From positions 248,001 through 312,000 of the forward strand of contig OZ245886.1 of NCBI GenBank assembly GCA_965229525.1: a stretch of 64,000 bases of DNA. The letters are read 5' to 3'. This stretch comes from HXMU1420-13 sp965229525. GTDB taxonomy: Bacteria > Bacteroidota > Rhodothermia > Balneolales > Balneolaceae. The notes beneath the pieces are model-generated. The model saw only the letters and a list, made by a program, of their open reading frames with translations, did no database searches and had not been told where the DNA came from. Each line of letters opens with the position of its first letter. Within the stretch, counting starts at the first letter, position 1. This document shows, piece after piece, positions 17,893-26,606 of the stretch. A program made the position numbers and the translations under genes.

Positions 17893-18945
17893 TTACTCTG
17901 TTGTTTGGCTTATGAGATAATCGATTGCAAACTCCAGCACTTTATCTTGTCGGTTTTCGATGTCTATACTGCTATTTTGGACATAAATATCCGGGGCAAT
18001 TCCTAATCCTTCCAGACTTTTTCCGTCGGGCATCAGATATTTCATAGTCGAATATTCATACGTCCAGCCATTGGGTAAGAAGCGTGCCGGTCCAACATCG
18101 GAATGAGCTCCCGAGGTGGTATCCCCAATATGTGTTACCTGCTCGAAAGACTTCATATTAAGTGTGAAAATTTCACCGGCACTAATGGTCAATGCATCGG
18201 TTAATAAGACGACTGGTTTTGTAAAATTTTCAGGTTTTGGTGCATAGGAATACACTCTAATTGGGGCGTCGAAATCGGAATAATTTGGGCCATTTCTGGT
18301 TTGTACGGTATACAAGAAGTGTTCACCATCTGAAAAAGCTTGCGCAAATCCGGCGGAGTATTCATCCTGCCCTCCAATATTATTTCTAACATCAACAATG
18401 ATGGCATCCACATCACCAAGTTCTTGCAACGACTGATAAATCACCGATGGATCGACACCAAGCATCGCGATTGAATGAATGTATCCGATATTATAGTCAT
18501 ATAGCTTGCCATAGCTATAAAAATCAGCTTTTTGGTAGAGCGCTTCTACATAATCACTCGCGATCAATTCGATACTGAACTCGTCTAGTGCATGCATATT
18601 TTTGTGGGCGCCGGATGCAAATTCTATGTAGTTATCAGGATCATCAGATGGGATTCTCATTTTCACATGCTCATCATCCAAATGCTGTAACATTCCGGTG
18701 ATTATCTCCCACAATTCGTCGTCGGTTGTATTAGAAGTTACCATTGGGCGATATACGGTGTACAGCGAATCCCAGTCAATATTTTTAACCTCGAATAGTG
18801 CGTAATGCTTATCAAAATCAGTCCAAACCAATTCAAATATGTGTTCCGGATTATTGACTTCGTCTGAACCCAAAATTGTTTTTTCGCAACCGGACGAAAA
18901 AGTGAATATTCCTAAAAGTAGCAGAATTAAATTAAGTAATTTCAT
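17893..18945 (-). CDS. S41 family peptidase lipoprotein (tricorn/C-terminal-processing type)
   Basis: A 350-residue lipoprotein (SSG-Cys20) with a helical N-terminal cap and the S41 core. The nucleophile is Ser255 in 'ALTISAGEIFTL', after the 'IIVDVRNNIGG' strand-turn, and the C-terminal 'MPDGKSLEGLGIAPDI' tail is typical of the family. No PDZ domain is evident. It follows the barrel protein gene by four bases and is part of the operon starting at 20606, so it may process a periplasmic or surface partner. The substrate is unknown. Confidence 0.88.
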   Translation of the reverse strand: MKLLNLILLLLGIFTFSSGCEKTILGSDEVNNPEHIFELVWTDFDKHYALFEVKNIDWDSLYTVYRPMVTSNTTDDELWEIITGMLQHLDDEHVKMRIPSDDPDNYIEFASGAHKNMHALDEFSIELIASDYVEALYQKADFYSYGKLYDYNIGYIHSIAMLGVDPSVIYQSLQELGDVDAIIVDVRNNIGGQDEYSAGFAQAFSDGEHFLYTVQTRNGPNYSDFDAPIRVYSYAPKPENFTKPVVLLTDALTISAGEIFTLNMKSFEQVTHIGDTTSGAHSDVGPARFLPNGWTYEYSTMKYLMPDGKSLEGLGIAPDIYVQNSSIDIENRQDKVLEFAIDYLISQTTE

Positions 18946-18949
18946 AATG

Positions 18950-19738
18950 TTAAAATTTGAATGATGTTGCGATTAAAAAACGGCCTTGAAAGTTGGTAAT
19001 GGGTTGATACACCGTACTTTTTAAATATTCGATCTCGTAACCCAAGCGAAGGTGTAGCTTTCCGATAAGGGGGCGAGAAATAGACGCTGCCACTGACGGA
19101 TTTAAATAATTATGAATAGCTCCAAAGTCTCCGTTCGTATAAATGAATGCGAAAAGTTGTTCATCATTCATCGTTTTGGTGAACTGATTGTAGGGAGAAC
19201 GATACACTTTCCCGATCACCGGTAATTTGACTCTTAAATCGACCGCATTCTTTTTAAAATCATGTGTTGCAAGCGCTTGTATGCCTATCCCACGGTGAGA
19301 AACATACGTTCCCGAATTACTGAGGGTATATTCATCTTCATACGTAATTAGGTTGCCGTTTGAGTGAATATCAAATCCCAGGTAATAACGGGTATACCTA
19401 TCAGAATGTGCCTTTAGACGAAACAAATACGCGGCTTCCATATTCAGCTTAACTAAATCAGACCCAAATTGATCGCTTACGTTTGTGCTCATCTCCAGGG
19501 TTTGCAAATCGACGGAAAGCAAAAACAGATGATCACGTTTCGTATTTCTTGAGTAATGTAAGCTTAGGGTTCCGCCCGAGCTTTTGTAGTTTAAGGGTGA
19601 AAATACTTCGTCTTTTATGAGTCCGTTGGCGTTACCAAGTGCAAGCTCTAACTCATTGTTCATATTTTGTGCCATCGCATCTATGCTTAGCAAAAGCAAA
19701 ATACAGGAAAGCAAAGTAGATCTTAAATAATGATTCAT
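18950..19738 (-). CDS. Outer-membrane beta-barrel-like protein (hypothetical)
   Basis: A 262-residue exported protein (signal peptide ending DAMAQ) with alternating strands rich in Tyr/Arg/Leu and a C-terminal 'GRFLIATSFKF' ending in Phe, as in outer-membrane barrels. No specific family is recognised. It sits between the NAD(P)-binding protein and the S41 peptidase with four-base gaps on both sides, so the three genes are certainly one transcript. Confidence 0.75.
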   Translation of the reverse strand: MNHYLRSTLLSCILLLLSIDAMAQNMNNELELALGNANGLIKDEVFSPLNYKSSGGTLSLHYSRNTKRDHLFLLSVDLQTLEMSTNVSDQFGSDLVKLNMEAAYLFRLKAHSDRYTRYYLGFDIHSNGNLITYEDEYTLSNSGTYVSHRGIGIQALATHDFKKNAVDLRVKLPVIGKVYRSPYNQFTKTMNDEQLFAFIYTNGDFGAIHNYLNPSVAASISRPLIGKLHLRLGYEIEYLKSTVYQPITNFQGRFLIATSFKF

Positions 19739-19742
19739 GATT

Positions 19743-20606
19743 TTAGTGGTTTAGATGATTTTTAACTTCCTGTTTATAGTACTCTTGCAATCGTCGGCTG
19801 CCGTATCTGGGAGCTACCGCGTCGGTTGCAATTAGGGTGAGGAAAAACTCAATGGGTCCGAAGATTTTCTCATCAAGTACGCGGCGGCTAACTTTTAATG
19901 CGAAGGTTCGGATCCAATCCGGTAAGTGCGTAATTCTTGGTGCGTGATTCCATGCCGAAAGTGCCATTTCGGCGATTTCGTTTTGAGTTAACACATCAGG
20001 TCCGCCTACTTCTATTTCTTTAACTGATTGGGCAATAGCTTGTACGATTACCTCGGCAAGATCGGAGCCATGAATTGGATTTAGCTTATATTCACCATCA
20101 CCGAACATATAAACCCGACCTCTTTTTGCCATAAATAGAATCTCGTTCAAATCAGAAAAAAAGCCGTTTGGGCGAACAATAGTGTATTCCATGCCACTTT
20201 GTTTGAGTACATCAACAAAGCGTTCTTTGGCTTTAAATATTTGTAGATGTCGATGGCTTTCTCCACCAATAGCCGATACATAAATGAATTTTTTTACCCC
20301 TGCACTAGAAGCTTCCGCTAACAGATTCATATTGGCTTGATAATCCACATCCATATAGGTTAATCCATCACGCTGGCGGGTTATTCCAATGGTTGATATT
20401 ACAGTGGATACTCCCTCAAAAAGTCCTGCTAAGGATTCCGGATCCGTAACTTCCGCTTTAGCTACTTTGAGTTTATTCCAAGCAAAAGCCCGAAGTTTGT
20501 TGGGATTGCGAGCGATTGCGGTTGTAGGAATACGCCAACACTCAAGTTCTTTTAGTATGTGTTTGCCTAAATATCCGGTTGCACCGGCCAGTAGTACGTG
20601 TGTCAT
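19743..20606 (-). CDS. NAD(P)-binding Rossmann (atypical SDR) protein
   Basis: A 287-residue protein with the N-terminal nucleotide motif GATGYLG and a complex-I 39-kDa/NmrA-like atypical SDR layout ('VSTVISTIGITRQ', 'KFIYVSAIGG', 'YTIVRPNGFFSD'). The classical YxxxK pair is not in the usual place, so redox activity is uncertain; it could be an NAD(P)H-sensing or epimerase-like protein. The ATG at 20606 starts exactly one strand before the Rossmann motif and is preferred over the 9-codon extension. It is the first gene of the operon under the tandem GTCCGAAATCTCAT sites at 20668-20701. Confidence 0.85.
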   Translation of the reverse strand: MTHVLLAGATGYLGKHILKELECWRIPTTAIARNPNKLRAFAWNKLKVAKAEVTDPESLAGLFEGVSTVISTIGITRQRDGLTYMDVDYQANMNLLAEASSAGVKKFIYVSAIGGESHRHLQIFKAKERFVDVLKQSGMEYTIVRPNGFFSDLNEILFMAKRGRVYMFGDGEYKLNPIHGSDLAEVIVQAIAQSVKEIEVGGPDVLTQNEIAEMALSAWNHAPRITHLPDWIRTFALKVSRRVLDEKIFGPIEFFLTLIATDAVAPRYGSRRLQEYYKQEVKNHLNH

Positions 20607-20667
20607 TGTGCATTGGGTTAATTTCTGCACCAAAGTTCTGAACTACTGTTTTCTTAATCGTCCGAGG

Positions 20668-20701
20668 TTATGATTTCGGCGTTGTATATGAGATTTCGGA
20701 C
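20668..20701 (-). promoter_or_regulatory. Tandem 14-bp direct repeats, candidate AraC-type operator
   Basis: On the minus strand GTCCGAAATCTCAT (20701-20688) is followed exactly 20 bp on by CGCCGAAATCATAA (20681-20668), 62 bases before the start at 20606. The same motif pair with the same 20-bp spacing lies at 22773-22806, on the other side of the AraC-type regulator gene. This fits a regulator binding one face of the helix. Confidence 0.6.
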
Positions 20702-20794
20702 TATTTAAAGGGAAATATCAAATTACTTGTCATATACAATTCTTTGAAGATGGGAACCTATGGTTAGTTACTAATCTAGGGGTTATAAACGTGC

Positions 20795-20852
20795 TCTAGA
20801 TTCCTACCAAACCTGCGTTAAAAACATCGGCATGCTTTCTGCGCAGGAATGA
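20795..20852. repeat. REP-like imperfect inverted repeat
   Basis: AGATTCCT ... AGGAATGAC arms with an inner ACCTGCG / GCGCAGG pair resemble the 'attcctgcgcaggaat' intergenic elements common in this group. It sits downstream of the regulator gene and the copy is imperfect. Confidence 0.4.
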
Positions 20853-20877
20853 CTTTTCCGGGTTTATCAAATCGGCT

Positions 20878-22635
20878 TTACTGTTGCTTCAACCAGGCAC
20901 GTGGAGTAAGGCCGGTTTTCTTCTTAAAGAAATCGTTGAAAGTTGATTTTGAGTTAAAACCACTTTCGAAAGCCAATCCCAAAAGCGTATAGTTTTTAGC
21001 ATCCTGTTGCAGAGCCTTTTCCTGAAAACATTGCAGACGATAGCTGTTTATGAAATCATTGAAATTCATTGCTATCCGGTCGTTCAACAACCAAGAAAGG
21101 GTATTTGGATGTAAACCCACTTCACTTGCTAACATTTTAAGGTCAATATTTTGATCCAAATACAGCTTTTGATCATCCATAATAGCTGAAATCTTTTTTA
21201 CCCAATTGGCAGCTTCATCATCCGACATTTTAGCCTCTGCATCCCGACTTTTCGTTGCGAAAAGCTCCGTGTATGAAGGCAAAAATACTGTGTATTGGTT
21301 TTTCAGCTCTTTAAAAACTTGATGTGAGCGCAGAGGTTCGAGTAAAGGATCGTTTTTAAAGTTAATGTGCTGACCAAACCGTTTCTCCACGCCATATTTG
21401 AGCATTTCCACAGCTTCATCAAATTTATTTAAGAACGTTGGGATATACACATTCCATGAGAAATACCCGGTGTCTGAATTCGAAAAATCAGCATTTGTAA
21501 AGGATTTCCCTTCATTTCTGATTTGATATAACTGAATAAAGTCTTTTGCTCTTTTTATATGGGGATTAGCTTCCAGATAAGTAAATAGTTGCTCTTTCCG
21601 GTTCAATTGTATCAGGCAAAAGGCTTTTGTGTTTAGTGACAGCACCCACGCAGGATCAATTTCAAGCGATCGTCCAAAATGGAGTACAGCTTGTTCGAAA
21701 TCTCCATCCAAATAATGAATATTTCCCAGCGTAAAGTGATGGTTCGCCGAAAGTGGATTCAATTCGATTGCTTTTTTGATCAATCTTTTTGCATCATCGA
21801 ACGCGCCTTGCGACATATATAACTCTGCGGCTGATTCCAGATATTCTGCATTATTGGGTGATAGCTGCAATGCTTGTTTAAGAAAATCAAAGCTTGATTG
21901 GTAATCCCAATCGCTCCAAAGCGCCTGATAGTTCAAAGAAAAGTAATACTCCGGGAGCTCGTTATTTATTGCTGATCCTTTTTGGAAAGCTTCGAAGGCT
22001 AACCGGTTGCCTTCTTCTCTGGGATAAAGCTCCCACGCAGCCATCATACCGTAACATTGAAAAATCCCATAATATGCTTGAACGTACTGTTCGTCTTTTA
22101 AGATGGCTTGTTCATAGTTTTTAATGGCCTCCAAAAAACCAGCTTTCTCCCACTTTAGCTGATGAAAACGTCCTTTTAAATAATATTCGTACGCATCAAG
22201 ATCTTTGGTGGCAACATCAACCAGGTGATCAGCAATTTCAAAATGACCGAAATTCTCGCGGATTTGTTCAGCGATAAGTAAACTAATCTCATCCTGTAAC
22301 TCGAAAATATCCACCAACTCCCGATCAAACTTCGCCGACCAAATTTGAAAACCATCGTCGGTTCGAACTAATTGAGTGGTTATGCGCACTCTGTTTTTCG
22401 ACTTGCGAACACTCCCCTCTAACAATGTGGAAACACCAAGCTCGTTGCCAATGTGCCGAATGTCCATTGGGCGCCCTTTAAAAGCAAACGATGATGTACG
22501 AGCCGTAACTTTTAAGCCTTCAATTTTAGTTAAAGCGTTGATTAGTTCTTCGGTAATCCCATCGCTAAAGTATTCATTTTCTTTATCCGAGCTAAGATTT
22601 AGAAACGGCAATATGGCAATCGATTTAAAACTCAT
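20878..22635 (-). CDS. TolB-like/TPR/AraC-HTH transcriptional regulator
   Basis: A 585-residue one-component regulator. Residues 1-130 are the TolB-like domain ('IAILPFLNLSSDKENEYFSDGITEEL'-type) usually found with cyclases. About 150-335 are tetratricopeptide repeats ('SANHHFTLGNIHYLDGDFEQA'). About 475-585 are an AraC-type double helix-turn-helix ('LGLAFESGFNSKSTFNDFFK'). No signal peptide or membrane segment is seen, so it is cytoplasmic. It lies between two genes that start outward from it, and both promoters carry the tandem 14-bp motif, so it is the obvious candidate to bind there. The effector is unknown. A longer paralogue with a cyclase domain is at 28954-31275. Confidence 0.85.
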   Translation of the reverse strand: MSFKSIAILPFLNLSSDKENEYFSDGITEELINALTKIEGLKVTARTSSFAFKGRPMDIRHIGNELGVSTLLEGSVRKSKNRVRITTQLVRTDDGFQIWSAKFDRELVDIFELQDEISLLIAEQIRENFGHFEIADHLVDVATKDLDAYEYYLKGRFHQLKWEKAGFLEAIKNYEQAILKDEQYVQAYYGIFQCYGMMAAWELYPREEGNRLAFEAFQKGSAINNELPEYYFSLNYQALWSDWDYQSSFDFLKQALQLSPNNAEYLESAAELYMSQGAFDDAKRLIKKAIELNPLSANHHFTLGNIHYLDGDFEQAVLHFGRSLEIDPAWVLSLNTKAFCLIQLNRKEQLFTYLEANPHIKRAKDFIQLYQIRNEGKSFTNADFSNSDTGYFSWNVYIPTFLNKFDEAVEMLKYGVEKRFGQHINFKNDPLLEPLRSHQVFKELKNQYTVFLPSYTELFATKSRDAEAKMSDDEAANWVKKISAIMDDQKLYLDQNIDLKMLASEVGLHPNTLSWLLNDRIAMNFNDFINSYRLQCFQEKALQQDAKNYTLLGLAFESGFNSKSTFNDFFKKKTGLTPRAWLKQQ

Positions 22636-22772
22636 CCCCTCATTATGTGCATCATTTTTACCCGTTGATGATAAATAATTTGTAGCAACAATTTAGCCTA
22701 GATTTCATCTATTCTTTACCCGACACAGCAACTAAAACTCCCAAATCTGGCAAAATATCGTTGATGCATTAC

Positions 22773-22806
22773 GTCCAAAATCTCATCAACTCGTCCGAGA
22801 TTTCAT
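22773..22806 (+). promoter_or_regulatory. Tandem 14-bp direct repeats, candidate AraC-type operator
   Basis: GTCCAAAATCTCAT (22773-22786) and GTCCGAGATTTCAT (22793-22806) are direct repeats with 20-bp spacing, oriented toward the barrel gene at 22923. They match the pair at 20668-20701 in sequence, spacing and orientation to the regulated gene. Confidence 0.6.
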
Positions 22807-22922
22807 AACTGGACGATTCCCCACCCTTTCCTCCATTTCTTTGTGCCGTTGACGGTGTTCAACCAATACCTATTCACCACAACAGTTCAACTATCGTTTT
22901 TAACCTAATTAACTTCAAAGTC

Positions 22923-23573
22923 ATGAGATATTTCTACCTTGCTTTACTTGCTTTTATCAACATTGATGGATATGCACAGAGTTTTGAAAGCAATACCACT
23001 GAACAACAATTTGATGATACCTACAGCATTAGTTTGCCGTTCATTATCGTCCCTCAACTTGTTCAGGATTCCTGGGACAGTCGAAAGCATACTCAGCACA
23101 TCGAATTTCATCTGAAACGCGATTTAGATGGTAAAAACACGATTGGTTTGAAGTTTGCCACTTGGCGACTTTTCCAACCCATGGGCATTGTTTGGTGGGA
23201 TGGACTTTTGGACAAAATAAAATCCGAAAGCGAATTTTATCCCGGTCATGTGAGAGAAACCGGATTGGGAATTTCCTATCAGCGAAAAGTATGGAAAGGT
23301 TTATTTACTACCATAGAAGTGCTTCCCCAATTTAAAACCTACCTGGATTTAGACGGAAAAAATGTAGGCAATGGCTTTAAGTTGTATAATTCGTTTCATC
23401 TTGGGTATCACATTCCACTTGGCAAGAACAAAAGGTTCTTTATCGAGCCACAGATACACTCGCAATTTTGGATGTTCGATACAAACACTCCCGACCAGTT
23501 TAAAGTACTGGATGAAAAATGGAGAAATTACTTTCTATTTGAGCCAAATATTTACCTAGGAGTGAAATTTTAA
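22923..23573 (+). CDS. Outer-membrane beta-barrel-like protein (hypothetical)
   Basis: A 216-residue exported protein (signal peptide ending GYAQS) with aromatic-rich alternating strands and a final 'FEPNIYLGVKF', as expected of an outer-membrane barrel ending in Phe. The family is not recognised. It is divergent from the TolB/TPR/AraC regulator and carries that regulator's putative motif pair about 117 bases upstream. A bidirectional terminator follows it. Confidence 0.75.
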   Translation: MRYFYLALLAFINIDGYAQSFESNTTEQQFDDTYSISLPFIIVPQLVQDSWDSRKHTQHIEFHLKRDLDGKNTIGLKFATWRLFQPMGIVWWDGLLDKIKSESEFYPGHVRETGLGISYQRKVWKGLFTTIEVLPQFKTYLDLDGKNVGNGFKLYNSFHLGYHIPLGKNKRFFIEPQIHSQFWMFDTNTPDQFKVLDEKWRNYFLFEPNIYLGVKF

Positions 23574-23664
23574 TTACTGCTTACAGAATTCATACTAAGT
23601 ATTTGAAATTTTTTCTATTTCCTTAAACGATTACAATTCAAGAGGTTTTTATAGCCCCAATAAA

Positions 23665-23699
23665 AAAGCCCGATACTATGAATCAGGCTTTCTTTTTTT
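23665..23699. terminator. Bidirectional rho-independent terminator
   Basis: A stem AAAGCC-GAT / ATC-GGCTTT (one mismatch) is flanked by an A-run on one side and a T-run on the other. It lies between convergent genes ending at 23573 and 23710 and can serve both. Confidence 0.8.
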
Positions 23700-23709
23700 G
23701 AGTGTCTTT

Positions 23710-24114
23710 CTATGAAAGACTCATCTTTTTTCTGTAACTCCATTCATGAATTATACCATAAATTCCAATTACGCTTACATATACTGCTCCGATAAACCAG
23801 AAGCCCGGGTCTGTGAAAAAATCAATATGACTACCGCCTTCTGGGAGTATGAAAACCGGAACTGTTATTGAAGCGTCAAGAAGTATGGTACATCCAAACA
23901 TTACCAATCCGAGAGTCCAACTATTGCTCGAAGTTGCTTTCTTGTAGTAAAATTTAGCTCCAAGTACAGCACTGGGAATCAATGCTACAAGAAGTACAAG
24001 GTTTGCTTGTAAATCTGCATCGTCCAAAATCGATATCATGAACGACCCAACATACGCAGATACTCCAAGTATCCAGATTATTACTGTTGCTAGAAAAGCT
24101 CGTTTCAAATCCAT
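23710..24114 (-). CDS. Small membrane protein, DUF5367-like
   Basis: A 134-residue protein with four membrane segments (about 5-29, 37-56, 67-90 and 105-125). The organisation recalls DUF5367-type proteins of Bacteroidota; the family name is from memory and moderately sure. It is the third gene of the operon DUF1772 - NmrA-like - this gene. No active-site residues are evident. Confidence 0.65.
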   Translation of the reverse strand: MDLKRAFLATVIIWILGVSAYVGSFMISILDDADLQANLVLLVALIPSAVLGAKFYYKKATSSNSWTLGLVMFGCTILLDASITVPVFILPEGGSHIDFFTDPGFWFIGAVYVSVIGIYGIIHEWSYRKKMSLS

Positions 24115-24140
24115 CTTTTTATCTCCTATTTAGATGTTGT

Positions 24141-24980
24141 TTATACCTGAACCGATGTAGCCGACCAGATACCGGTTGATGCGACTTCTTTAGCAAATTG
24201 TTTAAAAGTCTTTGGTTTTCTACCAAGAATTAACTCAAAGTCACTGCTTATTTCCTGATTTACCGGATTCGTTAGCACGTGGGTAAATAAATATTCGAAC
24301 AACCAGATATAGGTTGCGGGTAGACCAGACGATCGCATTTGAGCCGTGTATTGCTCGATGGTCACCGGGATGTACTGCAAATCTCGACCTGTAGCCTCGG
24401 CTATTATTTTCACCACATCTTCCATTTTATAGAGTTCTGGACCGGTTACAGCCAGTGTTTTACCATTTAACTCGTCACTAATTAATGCTTCAGTTACCAC
24501 TTCGGCAATGTCATCTGCATCAACAAATGGAATCATAGCTTCAGGCATTGGTGAGGCTATAACTCCCTGGATCACCGGCTCAAGGAAAAAGCTCTCACTG
24601 AAGTTTTGATTAAACCAGGAAGCACGAACCAGGGTGTAATCCAATCCTGAATTAGCTATCATCTGCTCACATTTTTCAGCCTCTACCTCTCCTTTTCCGG
24701 AAAGTAAGACCAGTTTTTTTACACCTACCATTTTAGCTGTTTCCGTTAACTTTGTTATGGCTTCAAAAGCACCAGGTATTGCCAGATCTGGGTAGAAAAC
24801 GATGTATACATGATCAGCTCCTTTTAATGAAGGTTCAAAAGTGGCATAATCGTCCCAGTCGAATTTTGGATTCGATGATCTGGAAGCAATTCGCACATTT
24901 TTTCCTTTGTTTTGAAGTTTTTCGACGACTCTTCGTCCCGTTTTACCGGTTCCACCGATTACTAGATAGTTCTTTTCCAT
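24141..24980 (-). CDS. NmrA-like NAD(P)-binding oxidoreductase
   Basis: A 279-residue atypical SDR of the NmrA/quinone-reductase-2 type. The N-terminal 'YLVIGGTGKTGRRV' is the Rossmann glycine motif, followed by 'VKKLVLLSGKGEVEAE', 'YTLVRASWFNQNFSE' and 'LAVTGPELYKMEDV', all typical of the family. It acts in the cytoplasm, likely on a quinone or as a redox sensor. It lies between the DUF1772 and DUF5367-like genes with short gaps and appears to be controlled by the AraC regulator next door. Confidence 0.88.
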   Translation of the reverse strand: MEKNYLVIGGTGKTGRRVVEKLQNKGKNVRIASRSSNPKFDWDDYATFEPSLKGADHVYIVFYPDLAIPGAFEAITKLTETAKMVGVKKLVLLSGKGEVEAEKCEQMIANSGLDYTLVRASWFNQNFSESFFLEPVIQGVIASPMPEAMIPFVDADDIAEVVTEALISDELNGKTLAVTGPELYKMEDVVKIIAEATGRDLQYIPVTIEQYTAQMRSSGLPATYIWLFEYLFTHVLTNPVNQEISSDFELILGRKPKTFKQFAKEVASTGIWSATSVQV

Positions 24981-25027
24981 TGTTCTGTTTATTTGAATTG
25001 ATAATTATTGGTTTAAAAAAGGTTGGT

Positions 25028-25522
25028 TTATCCTTTAAATGGATGTACAGCCATGAGGATGAGGATGAAAGAAATCACTGAAAATGCTGTTCGGATGAAG
25101 TGAAGCCTATTCCATTTCAACTCGTACATAGTTCGAAATTCAGCCATTTGCGCTGCTGATAATTGACGAAGATTTAGAGCTTCGAGCTGATCATTAAGTG
25201 GTACATTCCCAGCAGCTGTTACAACAAAAGTACCTAAGAAATAAACGGCTAGTGCAGCGAGTACTAACCAGAATGTTGATCCGCTTCCGAAGGTCATAAA
25301 GCTGGAAATGATCATGGCGATCAAACTCCCGAAGAATACCAGAAAGAATGCAGGGTTTAGAATCTCTTTATTGATTGATTGCATCGTAAAAAGATAGTGC
25401 GCATCCGAGACTTTTAGAGTTCCCTGGATTACGGATACTTGCCACGAATAGAAAAAACCAGCAGACAATCCGGTTAAAATAATTGATATGAAAATTGAGA
25501 TATTTGTAAGTGATAGTGCCAT
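25028..25522 (-). CDS. DUF1772 (anthrone-oxygenase-like) membrane protein
   Basis: A 164-residue protein with four membrane helices and the DUF1772 pattern: 'GLSAGFFYSWQVSVI' near the N-terminus, 'GNVPLNDQLEAL' in the middle and 'WNRLHFIRTAFSVISF' near the end. Members are often annotated as anthrone oxygenase-like, but the real reaction in bacteria is unclear. It is the first gene of the three-gene operon and carries direct repeats 76-111 bases upstream. Confidence 0.85.
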   Translation of the reverse strand: MALSLTNISIFISIILTGLSAGFFYSWQVSVIQGTLKVSDAHYLFTMQSINKEILNPAFFLVFFGSLIAMIISSFMTFGSGSTFWLVLAALAVYFLGTFVVTAAGNVPLNDQLEALNLRQLSAAQMAEFRTMYELKWNRLHFIRTAFSVISFILILMAVHPFKG

Positions 25523-25597
25523 ATTGATTCAGTTTTTGGTGAAAGGAATCACCGTTGTAAGTTTCTGAATCAAACTATCGACTAGTTCAGATTTTGC

Positions 25598-25633
25598 TTT
25601 GTTCGAAAAGGAGTAAGATTTGTTCGAAAAGGA
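25598..25633 (-). promoter_or_regulatory. Two perfect 15-bp direct repeats, candidate AraC operator
   Basis: TCCTTTTCGAACAAA occurs at 25633-25619 and 25612-25598 on the minus strand, 21 bp apart (two helical turns), between the AraC gene stop and the DUF1772 start. This is the classic layout of an AraC-type activator site. Confidence 0.65.
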
Positions 25634-26491
25634 TTATCTCATCAATTCACTGGGTCGGTACCCGTATTTCTTAGCAAAGGCATTGGAAAACGAGCTAATG
25701 CTGTCATAACCAACATCCCAGGCTACTTCCTGAATAGAAAGCTCTTTGTTCTTGATAAGCTCATGAGCTTTCTCAAGCCTTATTTGTTGTAGATATTTAA
25801 ATACCGGAACCCCAAACACTTCCTTGAAATTCTTCTTTAGTTTGAATGTATTAAGTCCAATTTGATGGGCAAGTTCTGCTAAAGATGGTGGGCTTTCCAG
25901 ATTATCTGAAAGAATGGATTTTGCTAGCTGTAGTTTCTTTCGTTCCACCTCAGGGATATTTGAAGTTGGCGAAATTGAAACCTGACCAAAGTAATGTGAC
26001 AATAACGCAGAAATATGACTTTTGAAAAATAACATTTTTGCCTTCCCCGAATATGGGACCGAGAAAAACTGATCAACTAATATTTGCATATTCGAAGGCA
26101 TATAAAATCGGGGGCCCTCCACATAATGATCTTCAGGGTTCACTAATTGATTCAGCATTTCCTCAAAAAGCTCTCCCTCCTGATTAGGGTGATTCTCCAG
26201 ATTTTGTAGGGCCGAAACCAATAAAAGACAACGCAATGGATGGTCCTGACTTACAGTGTGTTCAAACTCCACCTTCTCATCTGCATAAAAAGAAAGGGCC
26301 AAACCGTTTGTGTTATTATGATTTTGAACCTTACCACCATACTTAATGGATAAATCCACATTTCCAGACCCATAGAATGCAACTGCAACCACAGGTTCCT
26401 CGAATTTGCAGGAATCAACAATCGTTTCTTCGGCATCGGCAACTTCCGTGAGGATAATAAAATCATTTACATCGATGGCGTCTCTAATCAT
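25634..26491 (-). CDS. AraC family transcriptional regulator
   Basis: About 285 residues. The C-terminal 100 form the AraC double helix-turn-helix ('LAELAHQIGLNTFKLKKNFKE' and 'IQEVAWDVGYDSISSFSNAFA', ending 'KYGYRPSELMR'). The N-terminal part is a beta-rich sensing domain without a named family. Three in-frame starts exist (GTG at 26530, ATG at 26509, ATG at 26491) and no ribosome-binding site decides; I took the one just before the folded domain. It probably controls the DUF1772-NmrA-DUF5367 operon directly downstream through the repeats at 25598-25633. It is divergent from the DUF457 hydrolase gene. Confidence 0.85.
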   Translation of the reverse strand: MIRDAIDVNDFIILTEVADAEETIVDSCKFEEPVVAVAFYGSGNVDLSIKYGGKVQNHNNTNGLALSFYADEKVEFEHTVSQDHPLRCLLLVSALQNLENHPNQEGELFEEMLNQLVNPEDHYVEGPRFYMPSNMQILVDQFFSVPYSGKAKMLFFKSHISALLSHYFGQVSISPTSNIPEVERKKLQLAKSILSDNLESPPSLAELAHQIGLNTFKLKKNFKEVFGVPVFKYLQQIRLEKAHELIKNKELSIQEVAWDVGYDSISSFSNAFAKKYGYRPSELMR

Positions 26492-26606
26492 GTTGTGAAC
26501 ATAAATCATGAAATAAATAACATCAAACACTTTAACAAAGATTGAATCTAGAATCTGACGAAGAATTAAATAAGAGCTATCTTTACCTGAACTTTAAGCA
26601 AAGTAT

